Positions 31,501 to 39,657 of a stretch of 40,160 nucleotides of DNA are shown here, in pieces. The position numbers and the translations under genes are program-made. The notes under the pieces were generated by a model that did no database searches, had not been told where the DNA came from, and saw nothing but the letters and a program-made list of their open reading frames with translations. Source of the stretch: an uncultured Mucilaginibacter sp. (GTDB taxonomy: Bacteria > Bacteroidota > Bacteroidia > Sphingobacteriales > Sphingobacteriaceae); assembly GCF_937859865.1 (NCBI RefSeq), contig NZ_CALMAT010000115.1, positions 1 to 40,160 on the forward strand, in the 5' to 3' direction. Position 1 is the stretch's first letter. Each line of letters begins with the position of its first letter.

Positions 31501-31878
31501 ATCACCATTGATATCCACCATGGTTGCGCCGGTGCTCCAGTATTTGGTGCCTTTAACACCTGCCTGGTCGGTTACTTTTTTGTATTTCCAGTTGCCCTGG
31601 TTTAGGTAAAGCTGGTTGCCGTTTTGGTTGGAAGTTAAAAATACATCGTTTAGCCCGTCATTGTTTACGTCGCCAATGGCCACACCGCCGCCGTTGTAAA
31701 AGTTACGGAAGGTAAACACGTTGGTTTGGTTGGTTTCAGTAACGGTGTTTACAAAATCAATACCTGTTTCGCCGTTATCCTGCAAGGTAAATAAAGTGTT
31801 CTTTTTACCGGAACGACAAGCGGAGAAAGCAAACCATAAAACGGCAAAAACATAAATCAAAATCTTTTTCAACATCAT
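28570..31878 (-). CDS. VCBS/FG-GAP repeat lipoprotein with UnbV/ASPIC domain, paralogue 2
   Basis: 1102 residues from ATG at 31878; a TTG three codons earlier is also possible. Signal peptide ends at FSACRSG, so lipid-anchored. It has the same layout as the neighbour at 25109: about thirteen calcium-binding blades (DVNNDGLNDVFL, DINGDGWLDIYV, DLDNDGDLDCFV through DVDGDGNLDIIA), with an UnbV-like stretch (GIGTTIKTFN, then VQIIWPGGKYQT) near residue 520-590. The two differ in many positions, so the duplication is old. Each ends with a similar phrase near the C-terminus (ETHKLTANIFSSIFISD and ETHEVNNLASAIFVND). It follows susD with about 205 bp between, on the same strand, and likely belongs to the sus operon. 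Confidence 0.88.
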   Translation of the reverse strand: MMLKKILIYVFAVLWFAFSACRSGKKNTLFTLQDNGETGIDFVNTVTETNQTNVFTFRNFYNGGGVAIGDVNNDGLNDVFLTSNQNGNQLYLNQGNWKYKKVTDQAGVKGTKYWSTGATMVDINGDGWLDIYVCHSGNKPGDLRGNELFINQHNSTFKEEAEKYGLVDGGLSTQAIFFDLDNDGDLDCFVLNNSFRPIGSFDFSSNLRSVVDKQGGARLYRNDNGHFTNITKEAGIYSSDIGFGLGVSVVDINQDGYPDIYVSNDFFERDYLYINQKNGTFKEDIQAETGHLSLASMGSDIADINNDGQYDIFTTEMLPEGDLRLKKMTSFESYDVTKLKQHDGYYNQFMQNCLQLNNGDNTFSEIAFASGVAATDWSWGALSFDMNNDGWKDIFVSNGIYKDLTDQDYIEFLGNRENMDKVSEKKKFNFRDFTDKMKSTPIPNYGFLNNHNLTFTNKATDFGLDQPSFSNGAAYADLDNDGDNDLVVNNVNMPPFIYKNNTDKNSNHYLQVKLRQEGLNRFGIGTTIKTFNKNTSQIYYNQSTRGFQSCTSPNLLTIGLGRNTMVDSVQIIWPGGKYQTVKNLKANKCYTFYGKNATAQYNFKKTPVKTVLKETTKILFDSIPKHTEDDFIDFDNEKLMQQRLSMENPFMAVGDINKDGLQDFYFGSSKGTAASIYMQQKSGKFKKYIPKDFEKQSYLETAGAAFGDFDGDGDEDLIIGIGGNEDEAGTPIYFPRFFENDGKGNFHRNVEKTLHAAVNASVVIACDYDKDGDLDLFVGGRSVPGTYGSSPNSYVFQNDGTGHFKDVSKEVLGGNTKLGMVTAAKWVDIDKNGYPDLIIAGNWMGIKKLMNNHGKFTEDKQLENYKGLWCSLEVADVDGDGNLDIIAGNLGLNSKFRASATEPMKIYIKDFDGNGTRECVTSMYKTDHIEYTLNMRQDLVGQMPLFKKRFLRYENYAGKPFKEVFTEDMLNQAETHEVNNLASAIFVNDGKGHFNCKPFPFRAQLSCINTILCDDISNNGTKTMMMGGNFYGFKPEIGRLDASYGLFYQYNKNGFTYAEPAKSGLKLNGQVRSSLIIKNNKGGKYYLFGINDEPSKAFQLNN

Positions 31879-31984
31879 ATATAACAATAAACGTAGCGAT
31901 TTTAGCCGCTACGTTTAAAATATTTAGAAATAAAAATTAATGACTAAATGCTAAACCGCCCTGTTACAAATCCTGTATCAACAA

Positions 31985-32053
31985 TACTTCTTTTAGCACT
32001 ATAATTTAAGTCATACAAATACACTTACTGTTTTTACCGGCATAAAAGAAGCA
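31985..32053. repeat. Motif cluster downstream of susD
   Basis: TACTTCTTTTAGCACTATAA (31985) is followed by TACTGTTTTTA (32026-32036), CCGGCA and TAAAAGAAGCA (32043-32053). The last two halves form one imperfect palindrome, which shows that the basic unit is a short hairpin with a variable loop. It lies 33 bp after the susD stop. Confidence 0.85.
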
Positions 32054-32085
32054 TGTAGTTAACTTTGATTTTTAAATGAGGCCTG

Positions 32086-33639
32086 TTAATAGCCTGCGTT
32101 TTGTGTAAGGTTTGGGTTAGAATCAACTGCACGTTGTGGAATTGGGTAAACAGTACGTGATTTATCAGATACCGAAGGCCGCTGGTCAACGGGATCATTA
32201 AATGTTCCAAACCTAATCTGGTCATTCCTTCTCCAGCCTTCCCAATACAATTCGCGGCCTCTTTCAGCCAGTAAAGCTTTGGCATCAAGTGCGGTTAATT
32301 CACTTGCCCCGCGTGTTGTTCTAATGTTGTTAACTATTGCAAGTGCGGTTTGTCCGTTAGGATCAGTTCCTCCCCGCATAATAGCTTCAGCTTTCATTAA
32401 CAATACATCTGAATACCGCAAAATAACATACGTATTGGTTGCATAATCATCATTTACAGAACCATCAGCTTTTGGTTGTGGAAAGTATTTGATCACCCTG
32501 ATGCCTTGGGCTTCTGTAGAATAATTTAAATCAACATTGGGTGTAAAAATTAACGGAGAACCGTTTCTTTGCGTTAAGGCAACATGGCCGGGCCCATATT
32601 GCTGCCCCAGTAAAAACCCGGTTGTTAAACCGTTTAGGTTAGTTAAACCCGGATATGATCCGCCTATACGCTCATCTTTAGGTTCAAATGTTTTGTAAAA
32701 ATCAGCAAGCGTGGTAAAACCGTTCCAACCGCTTGGGCTTTGGTTGTAGTGCATAACCATCCGCCACCGATTGTGTGCATTGGCAGGGGCATTTGTGGAT
32801 GTATTAACTAAACCTAATATAATTTCCTGGCTAAGGGTTGAATTGTTCCAGGAGAAATTATCAAAGTATTTGCCCGGGCCTGCTAATTGATAGCCGGCAG
32901 CTATTACTTTATTTGCATAAGTAATAACTTTGTTCATGTCGTCTGCAACAAAAGTAAAAGGCCCGCCAACGGTAGAAGCTTTGTAAACAGCTTTGTTTAA
33001 ATAAACTTTGGCCAACAATGCATCTGCTGCAGCTTTGCTTGCATGCCCCGCAACAGCAGTAGTACCTAAATTAGTGTCTGCATATTCTAAATCTTTGATT
33101 ATAAAATCTGTGGCATCGCTGCGATTGTAAACAATCGGGTTTGCATCCGAAGATGCTGCCGGATCCCTAAAGGGAGCCTTACCATATAAATCAACAACTT
33201 GGAACATAAAATAAGCCCTCAAAAAACTGGCTTCCGCTTTATTTTGAGTAGAAACACCTGAGGTATTGATTACTTGTGTTGCGCGGTAAACACCAGTGTT
33301 CAATTCATCCCAAGTATCGCTCACCTGTTGGTGAAAGGCATCCCACGTGTGTGTATGCAGTTTACGCCACACCCCAAAATCACCCCAATCTGTGCCTCTG
33401 GTTGGCCCCATCATTTCATCGGTTGGGTGCTCTTGCAAAGCATAGGTATTTGCCTGGTTTGTTTGCCCGTTTAACTGGGCATATACACCGTTCAAATCAG
33501 AAGCAGAGCCTGCGCCACCAGTGGAAACTGATTTTGACCCATAAAGTTCTTCGTTCAACTTGGTACAACTTATGGCAGTAAATACAAGTCCTGCCATAGC
33601 GACCATTCCTATTTTCAATGTTAAATTTTTCATGTTCAT
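32086..33639 (-). CDS. susD: SusD-like outer-membrane glycan-binding lipoprotein
   Basis: 517 residues. Lipobox FTAISC gives Cys25. The RagB/SusD family features are present: KLNEELYG start after the anchor, N-terminal TPR-like helices (VYRATQVINTSG, AEASFLRAYFMFQVVDLYGK), and the C-terminal WEGWRRNDQIRFG with the NPNLTQNAGY end. It forms the lid over its SusC partner and binds the sugar at the cell surface. The start is 4 bp after the SusC stop. The gene is on the minus strand with SusC first. Ligand preference cannot be read from sequence. Confidence 0.95.
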   Translation of the reverse strand: MNMKNLTLKIGMVAMAGLVFTAISCTKLNEELYGSKSVSTGGAGSASDLNGVYAQLNGQTNQANTYALQEHPTDEMMGPTRGTDWGDFGVWRKLHTHTWDAFHQQVSDTWDELNTGVYRATQVINTSGVSTQNKAEASFLRAYFMFQVVDLYGKAPFRDPAASSDANPIVYNRSDATDFIIKDLEYADTNLGTTAVAGHASKAAADALLAKVYLNKAVYKASTVGGPFTFVADDMNKVITYANKVIAAGYQLAGPGKYFDNFSWNNSTLSQEIILGLVNTSTNAPANAHNRWRMVMHYNQSPSGWNGFTTLADFYKTFEPKDERIGGSYPGLTNLNGLTTGFLLGQQYGPGHVALTQRNGSPLIFTPNVDLNYSTEAQGIRVIKYFPQPKADGSVNDDYATNTYVILRYSDVLLMKAEAIMRGGTDPNGQTALAIVNNIRTTRGASELTALDAKALLAERGRELYWEGWRRNDQIRFGTFNDPVDQRPSVSDKSRTVYPIPQRAVDSNPNLTQNAGY

Positions 33640-33643
33640 GTAT

Positions 33644-36631
33644 TTAAAAACCTGCGTTTAAACCAAATGTAATTGTACGTGCTTTAGGGTAAGAAGTGTA
33701 ATCTATTCCTCTTGAAGGTACATTGTTAATTTGCTTATTAGTATTAATTTCAGGGTCAAGACCAGAATAGTTGGTAATCAAGAGTAAATTTTGGCCAGTT
33801 AGGTTTAACCTTAAAGTTTTGAAAGTTTTACTGTTGTTTAAATTAAATGTATAACCCAACGTAGCATTTGAAAGACGTAAAAAATCCCCCTTTTCAAGCC
33901 AGCGTGTTGATACTTGTCCTGAGTTTAACGCATTTTCATTAGTAAAAGCCACGTCGGTTGTTACATTATGGCCGGTTACTAAGTTACCTCTGTAAAAATA
34001 AGCATTGGCTGTATTGTTATATACGTAGAAACCAGTTGCAGCATTTAGGAAAAAACTTAAACTCCATTTACCGTAACTAAAGTTGTTGGTTAAACCTGCG
34101 GTAAACTTAGGCAAAGCGCTTCCTTGCAAAGTAGCCGCATCAATACCATTAGGATAAATTGCAAACCCTTTCGCATCCAAACCATTGTATTGGGCTACTT
34201 TAAATGTAAACAACGGGTAACCATTTTGTATTACCTGCGAAAACGCACCTGATAAGCCCTGTCCGTTTATTGCACCCGTATTAACTACACGTTGGGCAAA
34301 GTTTTTTACTGTGTTTTTTAAGATGGTCATGTTATAGGCAATATCCCAGGTAAACTTATTGCCCTGTACAGCAGCAAAATTTAAACCTAATTCAAGCCCT
34401 TTGTTTATATTGTTGCCTGGCAAATTGATCCATTGTCCGGGAGAAGGCGCAGGAGCTGAGAAATACTGAAAGAATAAAAGGTCTTTTCCGTTTTTGTTAA
34501 AATAATCAATACTACCTGTTAACCTGCCTTTTAAGATTGCAAAATCAATACCTGCACCGTATTGGGTTGAAGTTTCCCATTTCAAATCCGGATTTGGCGA
34601 GTACAATAAAGTTGTACTATTGTTACCGAAATTATATTGGTTTACGGCAAGGGATTGATAAGCCGGAAACTCCTGGTTGCCTGTTTTACCATAATTTAAA
34701 CGCAAGCTTAGTTCATCAAATAAAGTTTTTGGGGCAAAACTTTCATTCATTATTTTCCATTTTACCGCTAAAGCAGGAAAAGTAGCATATTTGTGGTTTG
34801 CACCAAATTTAGACGAGCCATCTGTCCGTACTGTTGCAGTAACCAAATAGCGGTCTTTGTAGGAATAATTAGCCCGGCCGTAAAATGACTGAAGCTCGTA
34901 TTTTGTTGAATCACCATAGATAGGAACTCTGGTGGTAAAGTTGTTAATATCTTTTACCAACACATTTGGAGTAGATGTATTCGACCTGACATCATTACGC
35001 CCAAAGTTTTTAAACACCTGGTAAGAATAACCTCCTAAAACTGTTAAAGCACTATTGTCTGCCCATCTTTTATCATAATTTAAAGTGTGTTCTGTAATTT
35101 GTGAACTTAAGGTAACATACTGTAACTGGCCACGGCCGCTACCGGTAATTGCAGCAATTGATTGCCCTCTTACGTTGTCTGATTCTGTATAACCTGCTAA
35201 ATTTGGATCGTAAAATGTTTTTCTTAAAGATGTTGAATAATCATTTCCAAAAGTCCCTCTGTAGCTTAAATTTTTAAATAATTTTAAGGTAGCACCAAAA
35301 TTTCCCAAATACCTGTTGATATTATCTCTGTCATCTATTTGGTTTAACATAGCAACCGGGTTACGGTTACTGCCGTCAAAAAAATAAGTTCCGTCAGGGT
35401 TTTTTACCGGATAGGTTGGGTTAAGCGTTAATGCCGCCCCTATCAAACTTCCCTGCGCCCCTGCATTGTCTGTAATTGGCGCGTATGTATCTTTTACGTT
35501 TGATGCTAAAAAGTTCAAATCAAATTTTAATACGTCTTTAAATAAAGACTGGGATGCGTTTATACGGCCGGTTAAACGTTTTAAAGCTGATTTTTTAACA
35601 ATACCATTCTGATCGTCGTACCCAAAAGAAGCCCTGTAAGTAAAACCTTGTTTATTTGCACCGCCAAAACCTAAAGTATAGCTTTGAGACAGTGCAGTAC
35701 GAAAAATTTCTTTCTGGTAATCCACGTTTGCCCCTTTATTGATCGCTGACGCATCGGCACCAATGCCGTTAACTGCTTGTACAAATTGTGAAGCATTTAA
35801 TAACTTATATCTGCTTGCGGTAGTGGCGACAGTGGTATTAGCTGAAAATTGTATTCCCTGCCCTGCCCGGCCTTTACGGGTAGTTATCAATACAACACCA
35901 TTTGCACCACGAGACCCATAAATAGCAGAAGCAGAGGCATCTTTTAAAACAGATATATTTTCAATATCGGCAGGGTTTAAAAATGAAAGCGGGCTTCTTG
36001 CCGATGATGAACCAAGAGAGCCTGTTGTAGCGCCCGATCCCGAATAGGTGTCGTTAGTGATAGGAACTCCATCTATTACATACAAAGGATCATTACCAGC
36101 CCTGATTGAACCAGTACCACGGATGTTGATAGAGGCACTGCCACCTGGCTCTCCGCTTGACGGAGTTACCTGAACACCTGCTATCCGGCCTTGTATCAAT
36201 TGGTCGGGTGTGGATATAATACCTTTGTTAAAATCCTTAGGGCCTAACGAAGCCACAGAACCTGTTGCATCTTTTACGCGCTGCGTACCGTAACCGACAA
36301 CTACCACCTCATTTAAGGCATTAGTTGTTGACGTTAAGGTAACATTGACGTTGTTTGATGCCGGAATTGAAACCTCCTTGGAGGTATAACCGATGTACGA
36401 AACTACCAAAGTAGTGGCCGAAGCCGGGACCGTGATCCTGAAACTGCCGCTTGCATCGGTGTTGGTACCCGTGGTAGAACCTTTTACAATAATGGATACG
36501 CCAATTAAGGCTGATTTGTCTTTGCTGTCGGTTACTCTACCAGTAATTACCTTGTTTTGTGCCATTGCCGGCTGTATAACAAAGCAGATCAGGGCAAAAA
36601 AACCAAGTTGGAGTAGTCGTTTTAATTTCAT
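33644..36631 (-). CDS. susC: SusC-like TonB-dependent outer-membrane transporter
   Basis: 995 residues, full length. Signal peptide ends at PAMAQ (about residue 25). A carboxypeptidase-regulatory-like domain follows (VITGRVTDSKDKSALIGVSI, to about 112). Then the NEVVVVGYGTQ segment typical of SusC leads to the plug (GRIAGVQVTPSSGEPGGSAS, then IRAGNDPLYVIDGVPI) and the 22-strand barrel, ending FGLNAGF. There is no STN/FecR signalling domain, so control is probably by the adjacent LacI protein. It imports the sugar with energy from TonB. The upstream region to the divergent lacI is long (516 bp) and holds an apparent permease fragment. Confidence 0.96.
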   Translation of the reverse strand: MKLKRLLQLGFFALICFVIQPAMAQNKVITGRVTDSKDKSALIGVSIIVKGSTTGTNTDASGSFRITVPASATTLVVSYIGYTSKEVSIPASNNVNVTLTSTTNALNEVVVVGYGTQRVKDATGSVASLGPKDFNKGIISTPDQLIQGRIAGVQVTPSSGEPGGSASINIRGTGSIRAGNDPLYVIDGVPITNDTYSGSGATTGSLGSSSARSPLSFLNPADIENISVLKDASASAIYGSRGANGVVLITTRKGRAGQGIQFSANTTVATTASRYKLLNASQFVQAVNGIGADASAINKGANVDYQKEIFRTALSQSYTLGFGGANKQGFTYRASFGYDDQNGIVKKSALKRLTGRINASQSLFKDVLKFDLNFLASNVKDTYAPITDNAGAQGSLIGAALTLNPTYPVKNPDGTYFFDGSNRNPVAMLNQIDDRDNINRYLGNFGATLKLFKNLSYRGTFGNDYSTSLRKTFYDPNLAGYTESDNVRGQSIAAITGSGRGQLQYVTLSSQITEHTLNYDKRWADNSALTVLGGYSYQVFKNFGRNDVRSNTSTPNVLVKDINNFTTRVPIYGDSTKYELQSFYGRANYSYKDRYLVTATVRTDGSSKFGANHKYATFPALAVKWKIMNESFAPKTLFDELSLRLNYGKTGNQEFPAYQSLAVNQYNFGNNSTTLLYSPNPDLKWETSTQYGAGIDFAILKGRLTGSIDYFNKNGKDLLFFQYFSAPAPSPGQWINLPGNNINKGLELGLNFAAVQGNKFTWDIAYNMTILKNTVKNFAQRVVNTGAINGQGLSGAFSQVIQNGYPLFTFKVAQYNGLDAKGFAIYPNGIDAATLQGSALPKFTAGLTNNFSYGKWSLSFFLNAATGFYVYNNTANAYFYRGNLVTGHNVTTDVAFTNENALNSGQVSTRWLEKGDFLRLSNATLGYTFNLNNSKTFKTLRLNLTGQNLLLITNYSGLDPEINTNKQINNVPSRGIDYTSYPKARTITFGLNAGF

Positions 36632-36650
36632 AAAGTTGGGTTTAATTGGT

Positions 36651-36902
36651 TTAATAATTATTACAGGGTAAAAGAAGCATACTGTTTTTATACCTGTAAT
36701 TTCGTTGCGGTGATAGGGTTAGGTAAGCGTTTTTTTTCATTTTAATAAGTTTGATTACAGATATAGCAGCCAACGCAAGCAAAATGCCTGCTGACGGAAC
36801 AGCGTGAACAGAACCTTTACTCGGCCGTAACCCGGCATAAAAAGGCAGGGTTAGGTTTTGCAGCAGTACAGGGATGACGATAAACCCATTAAAAATGCCC
36901 AT
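36651..36902 (-). pseudogene. Apparent C-terminal fragment of an MFS sugar permease upstream of susC
   Basis: The 83-codon frame begins MGIFNGFIVIPVLLQNLTLP and continues FYAGLRP to AGILLALAAISVIKLIKM. The first phrase and the glycine-alanine helix look like the last two membrane helices of SLC45-type / GPH-like sugar permeases of Bacteroidota, which read like MGIFN-FIVIP...AG.LLLLAA. A stop lies a few codons before the ATG, and no earlier helices are encoded upstream, so the rest of the gene is missing. After about residue 57 the frame runs through a dispersed motif (MLLLP) and stops. Same strand as susC, ending 20 bp before it. Recognition is from memory; a search would settle it. Confidence 0.45.
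36669..36702. repeat. Back-to-back motif pair upstream of susC
   Basis: TAAAAGAAGCA (36669-36679) is directly followed by TACTGTTTTTATACCTGTAA (36680-36699), two half-units diverging from one point, unlike the facing pairs elsewhere. Confidence 0.7.
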
Positions 36903-37099
36903 GTTATAATTTGTTTATGGTAAAAGGTTATGGTATAAATTTTTATAAAAACAAAACTTACGGCTATAAAAAGCCTAAAGGGTATTCGTATTGTTGTTTA
37001 AAAAGCTATTAAATCAACTTAATAATTGGTGCCTCGAAGATAGAAAAAGCAACAATAATTTTACAATAGCTTTGTCGTATTTCTTCTGCATGTGTTTTC

Positions 37100-37109
37100 G
37101 CAAACGTTT
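37100..37109. promoter_or_regulatory. Likely LacI operator in front of lacI
   Basis: GCAAACGTTT within CAAACGTTTG, a perfect 10-bp palindrome with central CG as is typical of LacI-family sites. It lies 38 bp before the lacI ATG, just upstream of a -7-like TACCTTTA (37125-37132), so it would allow self-control. It is 470 bp from susC. Confidence 0.55.
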
Positions 37110-37147
37110 GTTGTTTAAAACTTCTACCTTTACAGGCCCGTTAACCT

Positions 37148-38143
37148 ATGAAACCTGAAGTAACTTTAAAAAAGTTGGCAGTTATGCTTAATTTAAGCGT
37201 GTCCACTATTTCCAGGGCCTTAAAAAACCATCCCGACATATCCGCAGAAACACGCACGAAAGTCAAAGAGCTGGCTACCGTTTTAGAATATGAACCAAAT
37301 GCTTATGCCATCCATTTGCGTACCAATAACAGCAAAGAGTTTGGCATTGTCATTCCTGCTATTTCCAGCTACTTCTATCATTCTTTCATCAGCTCGGTAG
37401 AGGAAGAAGCCCGACGGTTTGGCTATTCTGTTATTATCCTGCAATCCGGGGATGACCCGGTTTTGGAACAGGAAAACCTGAAAAAATGCAAACAAAACCG
37501 GGTGAGCGGTGTGTTTGCGGCCATTACTTCAAAAACAGAAGATATTCAAAGTTTTTTAAAATTAGAAAACCAACAGATCCCCGTTATTTTTTTTGACAAA
37601 GTGCCCGCTTTTGAAGCCTGCAACAAAGTTTGTGTGGCAGATGGTTTGGCAGCAAGCATGGCGGCAGAAGCGTTGATTTTGAAGAAAAAATTAGCTGTTT
37701 TATCTATATTTGGAAATAAAAACCTTTCTATCACCAAAAAGCGGTTAAAAAGCTATACCGATACTTTCAAAAAACATAAAACTGGTACAGAAATTTTTAC
37801 TTTTCATGCCGGTAATACCGAAGAAGCTTTTCAAATTGTGCTCCAAGCTTTTGCCGGGCAAAGCAAACCGGATGCTGTTTTTTGCATGAGCGATGAGATT
37901 TTGGCCGGGGCAATGAAAGCCGTGCAGAAATTAGCGTTGAGGTTTCCAAAGGATGTAGGCATCATCACGATAAGCGACGGCTATTTGCCTAAAATATATT
38001 ACCCAGAGATCAGTTACACAGAAACCAGCGGCCATAAATTAGGGAAGTTGGCTTTTAGCAGGATGCTGGCTTGTATAGCAGGCAGCACTGTGGCACAAGA
38101 ATTAAGCATAGACTCTAAGTTGATTGAAGGCGGATCTTTGTAA
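37148..38143 (+). CDS. LacI-family transcriptional regulator
   Basis: 331 residues. The N-terminal helix-turn-helix is standard (TLKKLAVMLNLSVSTISRAL, then SAETRTKVKELATVLEYEPN), followed by the hinge and periplasmic-binding-protein-like sensor (FGIVIPAISSYFYHSFISSV to the C-terminus). It is divergent from susC, which is typical of sugar-use loci where it controls the sus operon in response to a sugar signal. Candidate binding sites are at 37100 and 23822. The sensor's ligand is unknown. An ordinary full-length member. The gene after it (GH130) begins 243 bp downstream, past a motif pair, so co-transcription is uncertain. Confidence 0.93.
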   Translation: MKPEVTLKKLAVMLNLSVSTISRALKNHPDISAETRTKVKELATVLEYEPNAYAIHLRTNNSKEFGIVIPAISSYFYHSFISSVEEEARRFGYSVIILQSGDDPVLEQENLKKCKQNRVSGVFAAITSKTEDIQSFLKLENQQIPVIFFDKVPAFEACNKVCVADGLAASMAAEALILKKKLAVLSIFGNKNLSITKKRLKSYTDTFKKHKTGTEIFTFHAGNTEEAFQIVLQAFAGQSKPDAVFCMSDEILAGAMKAVQKLALRFPKDVGIITISDGYLPKIYYPEISYTETSGHKLGKLAFSRMLACIAGSTVAQELSIDSKLIEGGSL

Positions 38144-38249
38144 AAACAATTATTGGTATTGCCGAAATTGTTGGGCCGGAACCAATGGGTTATTAAATTG
38201 AAAGCTGTAATGGTTTGAGCCGGTTTAACTTTATCCAAAAAAATACCAA

Positions 38250-38337
38250 TGCTTCTTTTATACCCATAAATTTGGTATTGGCTTATACAGGTACAAAAAC
38301 CACAAAAAACAATGATTTTTAGGTGGTAAAAGAAGCA
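38250..38337. repeat. Facing TGCTTCTTTTA pair between lacI and GH130
   Basis: TGCTTCTTTTATACCCATAA (38250) faces GATTTTTAGGTGGTAAAAGA (to 38337). Flanking ACCAAT and TTGGTATTGG extend the left half-unit's hairpin. Confidence 0.85.
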
Positions 38338-38361
38338 TGGGCAATATTTAAACAAGACCTT

Positions 38362-38369
38362 TATTTTTG
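38362..38369 (+). promoter_or_regulatory. Likely -7 box for GH130
   Basis: TATTTTTG matches TAnnTTTG and lies 16 bp before the ATG at 38386. Confidence 0.35.
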
Positions 38370-38385
38370 AAGTACAGAAAATAAA

Positions 38386-39543
38386 ATGGAAATGATGAAA
38401 AGTTTTACGAAGCCTGTCCAAATTTTAATTGGTTTATTATGGATGGCCAGCACCGCGTGCGCGCAACAGAACAAATTGCCCGATTGGGCTTTTGGCGGTT
38501 TTAAAAGGCCGGCTGGCATAAACCCGATAATCTCCCCTGACTCCAGTGCCAAATTTACGGACCCGATCTTGAATAAAGCCGTTGCTTGGGAATCCAATGA
38601 CACTTTTAACCCGGCTGTTGCCATTATCAATGGTAAAATTGTGGTTTTGTACCGGTCGGAAGACAAATCCGGCGTTGGCATCGGCTTCCGCACTTCCAGG
38701 CTGGGTTATGCGGAAAGTTCGGATGGTTTTCATTTTAAACGAAGTAAAACACCGGTTTTTTACCCTGCCAATGATGCCCAAAAAAAGTACGAATGGCCCG
38801 GCGGCTGCGAAGACCCGCGGGTTGCCGTTACAGAAAGCGGCACGTACGTGGTGTTTTATACGCAATGGAACCGGGAAACCCCAAGGCTTGGCGTGGCAAC
38901 ATCAAAAGATTTGAAAAACTGGACAAAACACGGGCCGATATTTGAGGATGCGTATCAGGGAAAGTTTTTGAACATCCCGCATAAATCAGCTTCGGTATTG
39001 ACCAAATTGGTTGGGGATAAACAGGTTATCACAAAAATCAACGGAAAGTACTGGATGTATTGGGGCGAACTGCATGTTTATGCGGCAACTTCTGCCAACC
39101 TGGTAGATTGGGAGCCGGTAACAAACCAGGATGGGACGCTTAAAGAACTGATCTCGCCCAGAAAAGGCTATTTTGATAGCGAACTTACCGAATGCGGGCC
39201 GCCCGCTCTGTTGACGGACAAAGGGATTATCCTATTTTACAACGGCAAAAACAAGGCCGGTAGTGATGGCGACAAGCGTTTTAATGCAAATTCCTACTGT
39301 GCCGGGCAGGCCTTGTTTGACAAAAACGACCCAGCAAAACCACTGGCCCGCTTAGACGTGCCATTTTTAAGGCCGATGGAAGCATTCGAAAAAAGCGGTC
39401 AATATGTAAACGGCACTGTGTTTATCGAAGGTATGACCTTCTTTCAAAAAAAGTGGTTTTTATATTATGGCTGCGCCGATTCGCGTGTTGCCGTTGCCGT
39501 GTATGACCCGACTCATCCAGCCCCGCCCGACCCTGTAAATTAA
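38386..39543 (+). CDS. GH130 beta-mannosidase-like enzyme, exported
   Basis: 385 residues. A signal peptide ends near ACAQQ (about residue 26; lipid attachment at that Cys is possible). The five-bladed propeller shows the GH130 pattern: NPAVAIINGKIVVLYRSED, then YEWPGGCEDPRVAV with the Asp/Glu pair that contacts the -1 mannose, KYWMYWGELHVYAATS, and the end YYGCADSRVAVAVYDP. The wording is close to Bacteroides GH130 beta-1,2-mannosidases rather than mannosyl-phosphorylases, and export supports a hydrolase. If so it would remove beta-1,2-linked mannose, as on yeast mannan. It has Cys in GGCEDPR where related proteins have a hydrophobic residue. A second ATG at 38392 is an equal start. Confidence 0.82.
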   Translation: MEMMKSFTKPVQILIGLLWMASTACAQQNKLPDWAFGGFKRPAGINPIISPDSSAKFTDPILNKAVAWESNDTFNPAVAIINGKIVVLYRSEDKSGVGIGFRTSRLGYAESSDGFHFKRSKTPVFYPANDAQKKYEWPGGCEDPRVAVTESGTYVVFYTQWNRETPRLGVATSKDLKNWTKHGPIFEDAYQGKFLNIPHKSASVLTKLVGDKQVITKINGKYWMYWGELHVYAATSANLVDWEPVTNQDGTLKELISPRKGYFDSELTECGPPALLTDKGIILFYNGKNKAGSDGDKRFNANSYCAGQALFDKNDPAKPLARLDVPFLRPMEAFEKSGQYVNGTVFIEGMTFFQKKWFLYYGCADSRVAVAVYDPTHPAPPDPVN

Positions 39544-39657
39544 GCAGTAAAAATAATTATAGAAGCAAGCATCAAAGCTTAATTTAAATTACCACAATAA
39601 AATAAACTTATATTGACGCTTATCAAAGGTAAAAGCCCTTCACTGATTTTTACCCGA

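Larger units (their letters stand above)
36632..37147. other. Divergent region between susC and lacI
   Basis: From susC outward: motif copies at 36669 and 36680, a minus-strand open frame that looks like the end of an MFS sugar permease (36651-36902), A/T-rich sequence with a small GGCTATAAAAAGCC hairpin (36962-36975), and the LacI-type operator at 37100. No clear susC promoter box was found. Confidence 0.6.

Noticed and set aside
30355-31605. Antisense frames over the VCBS genes
   Set aside because: They arise from the regular DxNxDG codon pattern on the other strand, and both VCBS frames are intact and well supported.
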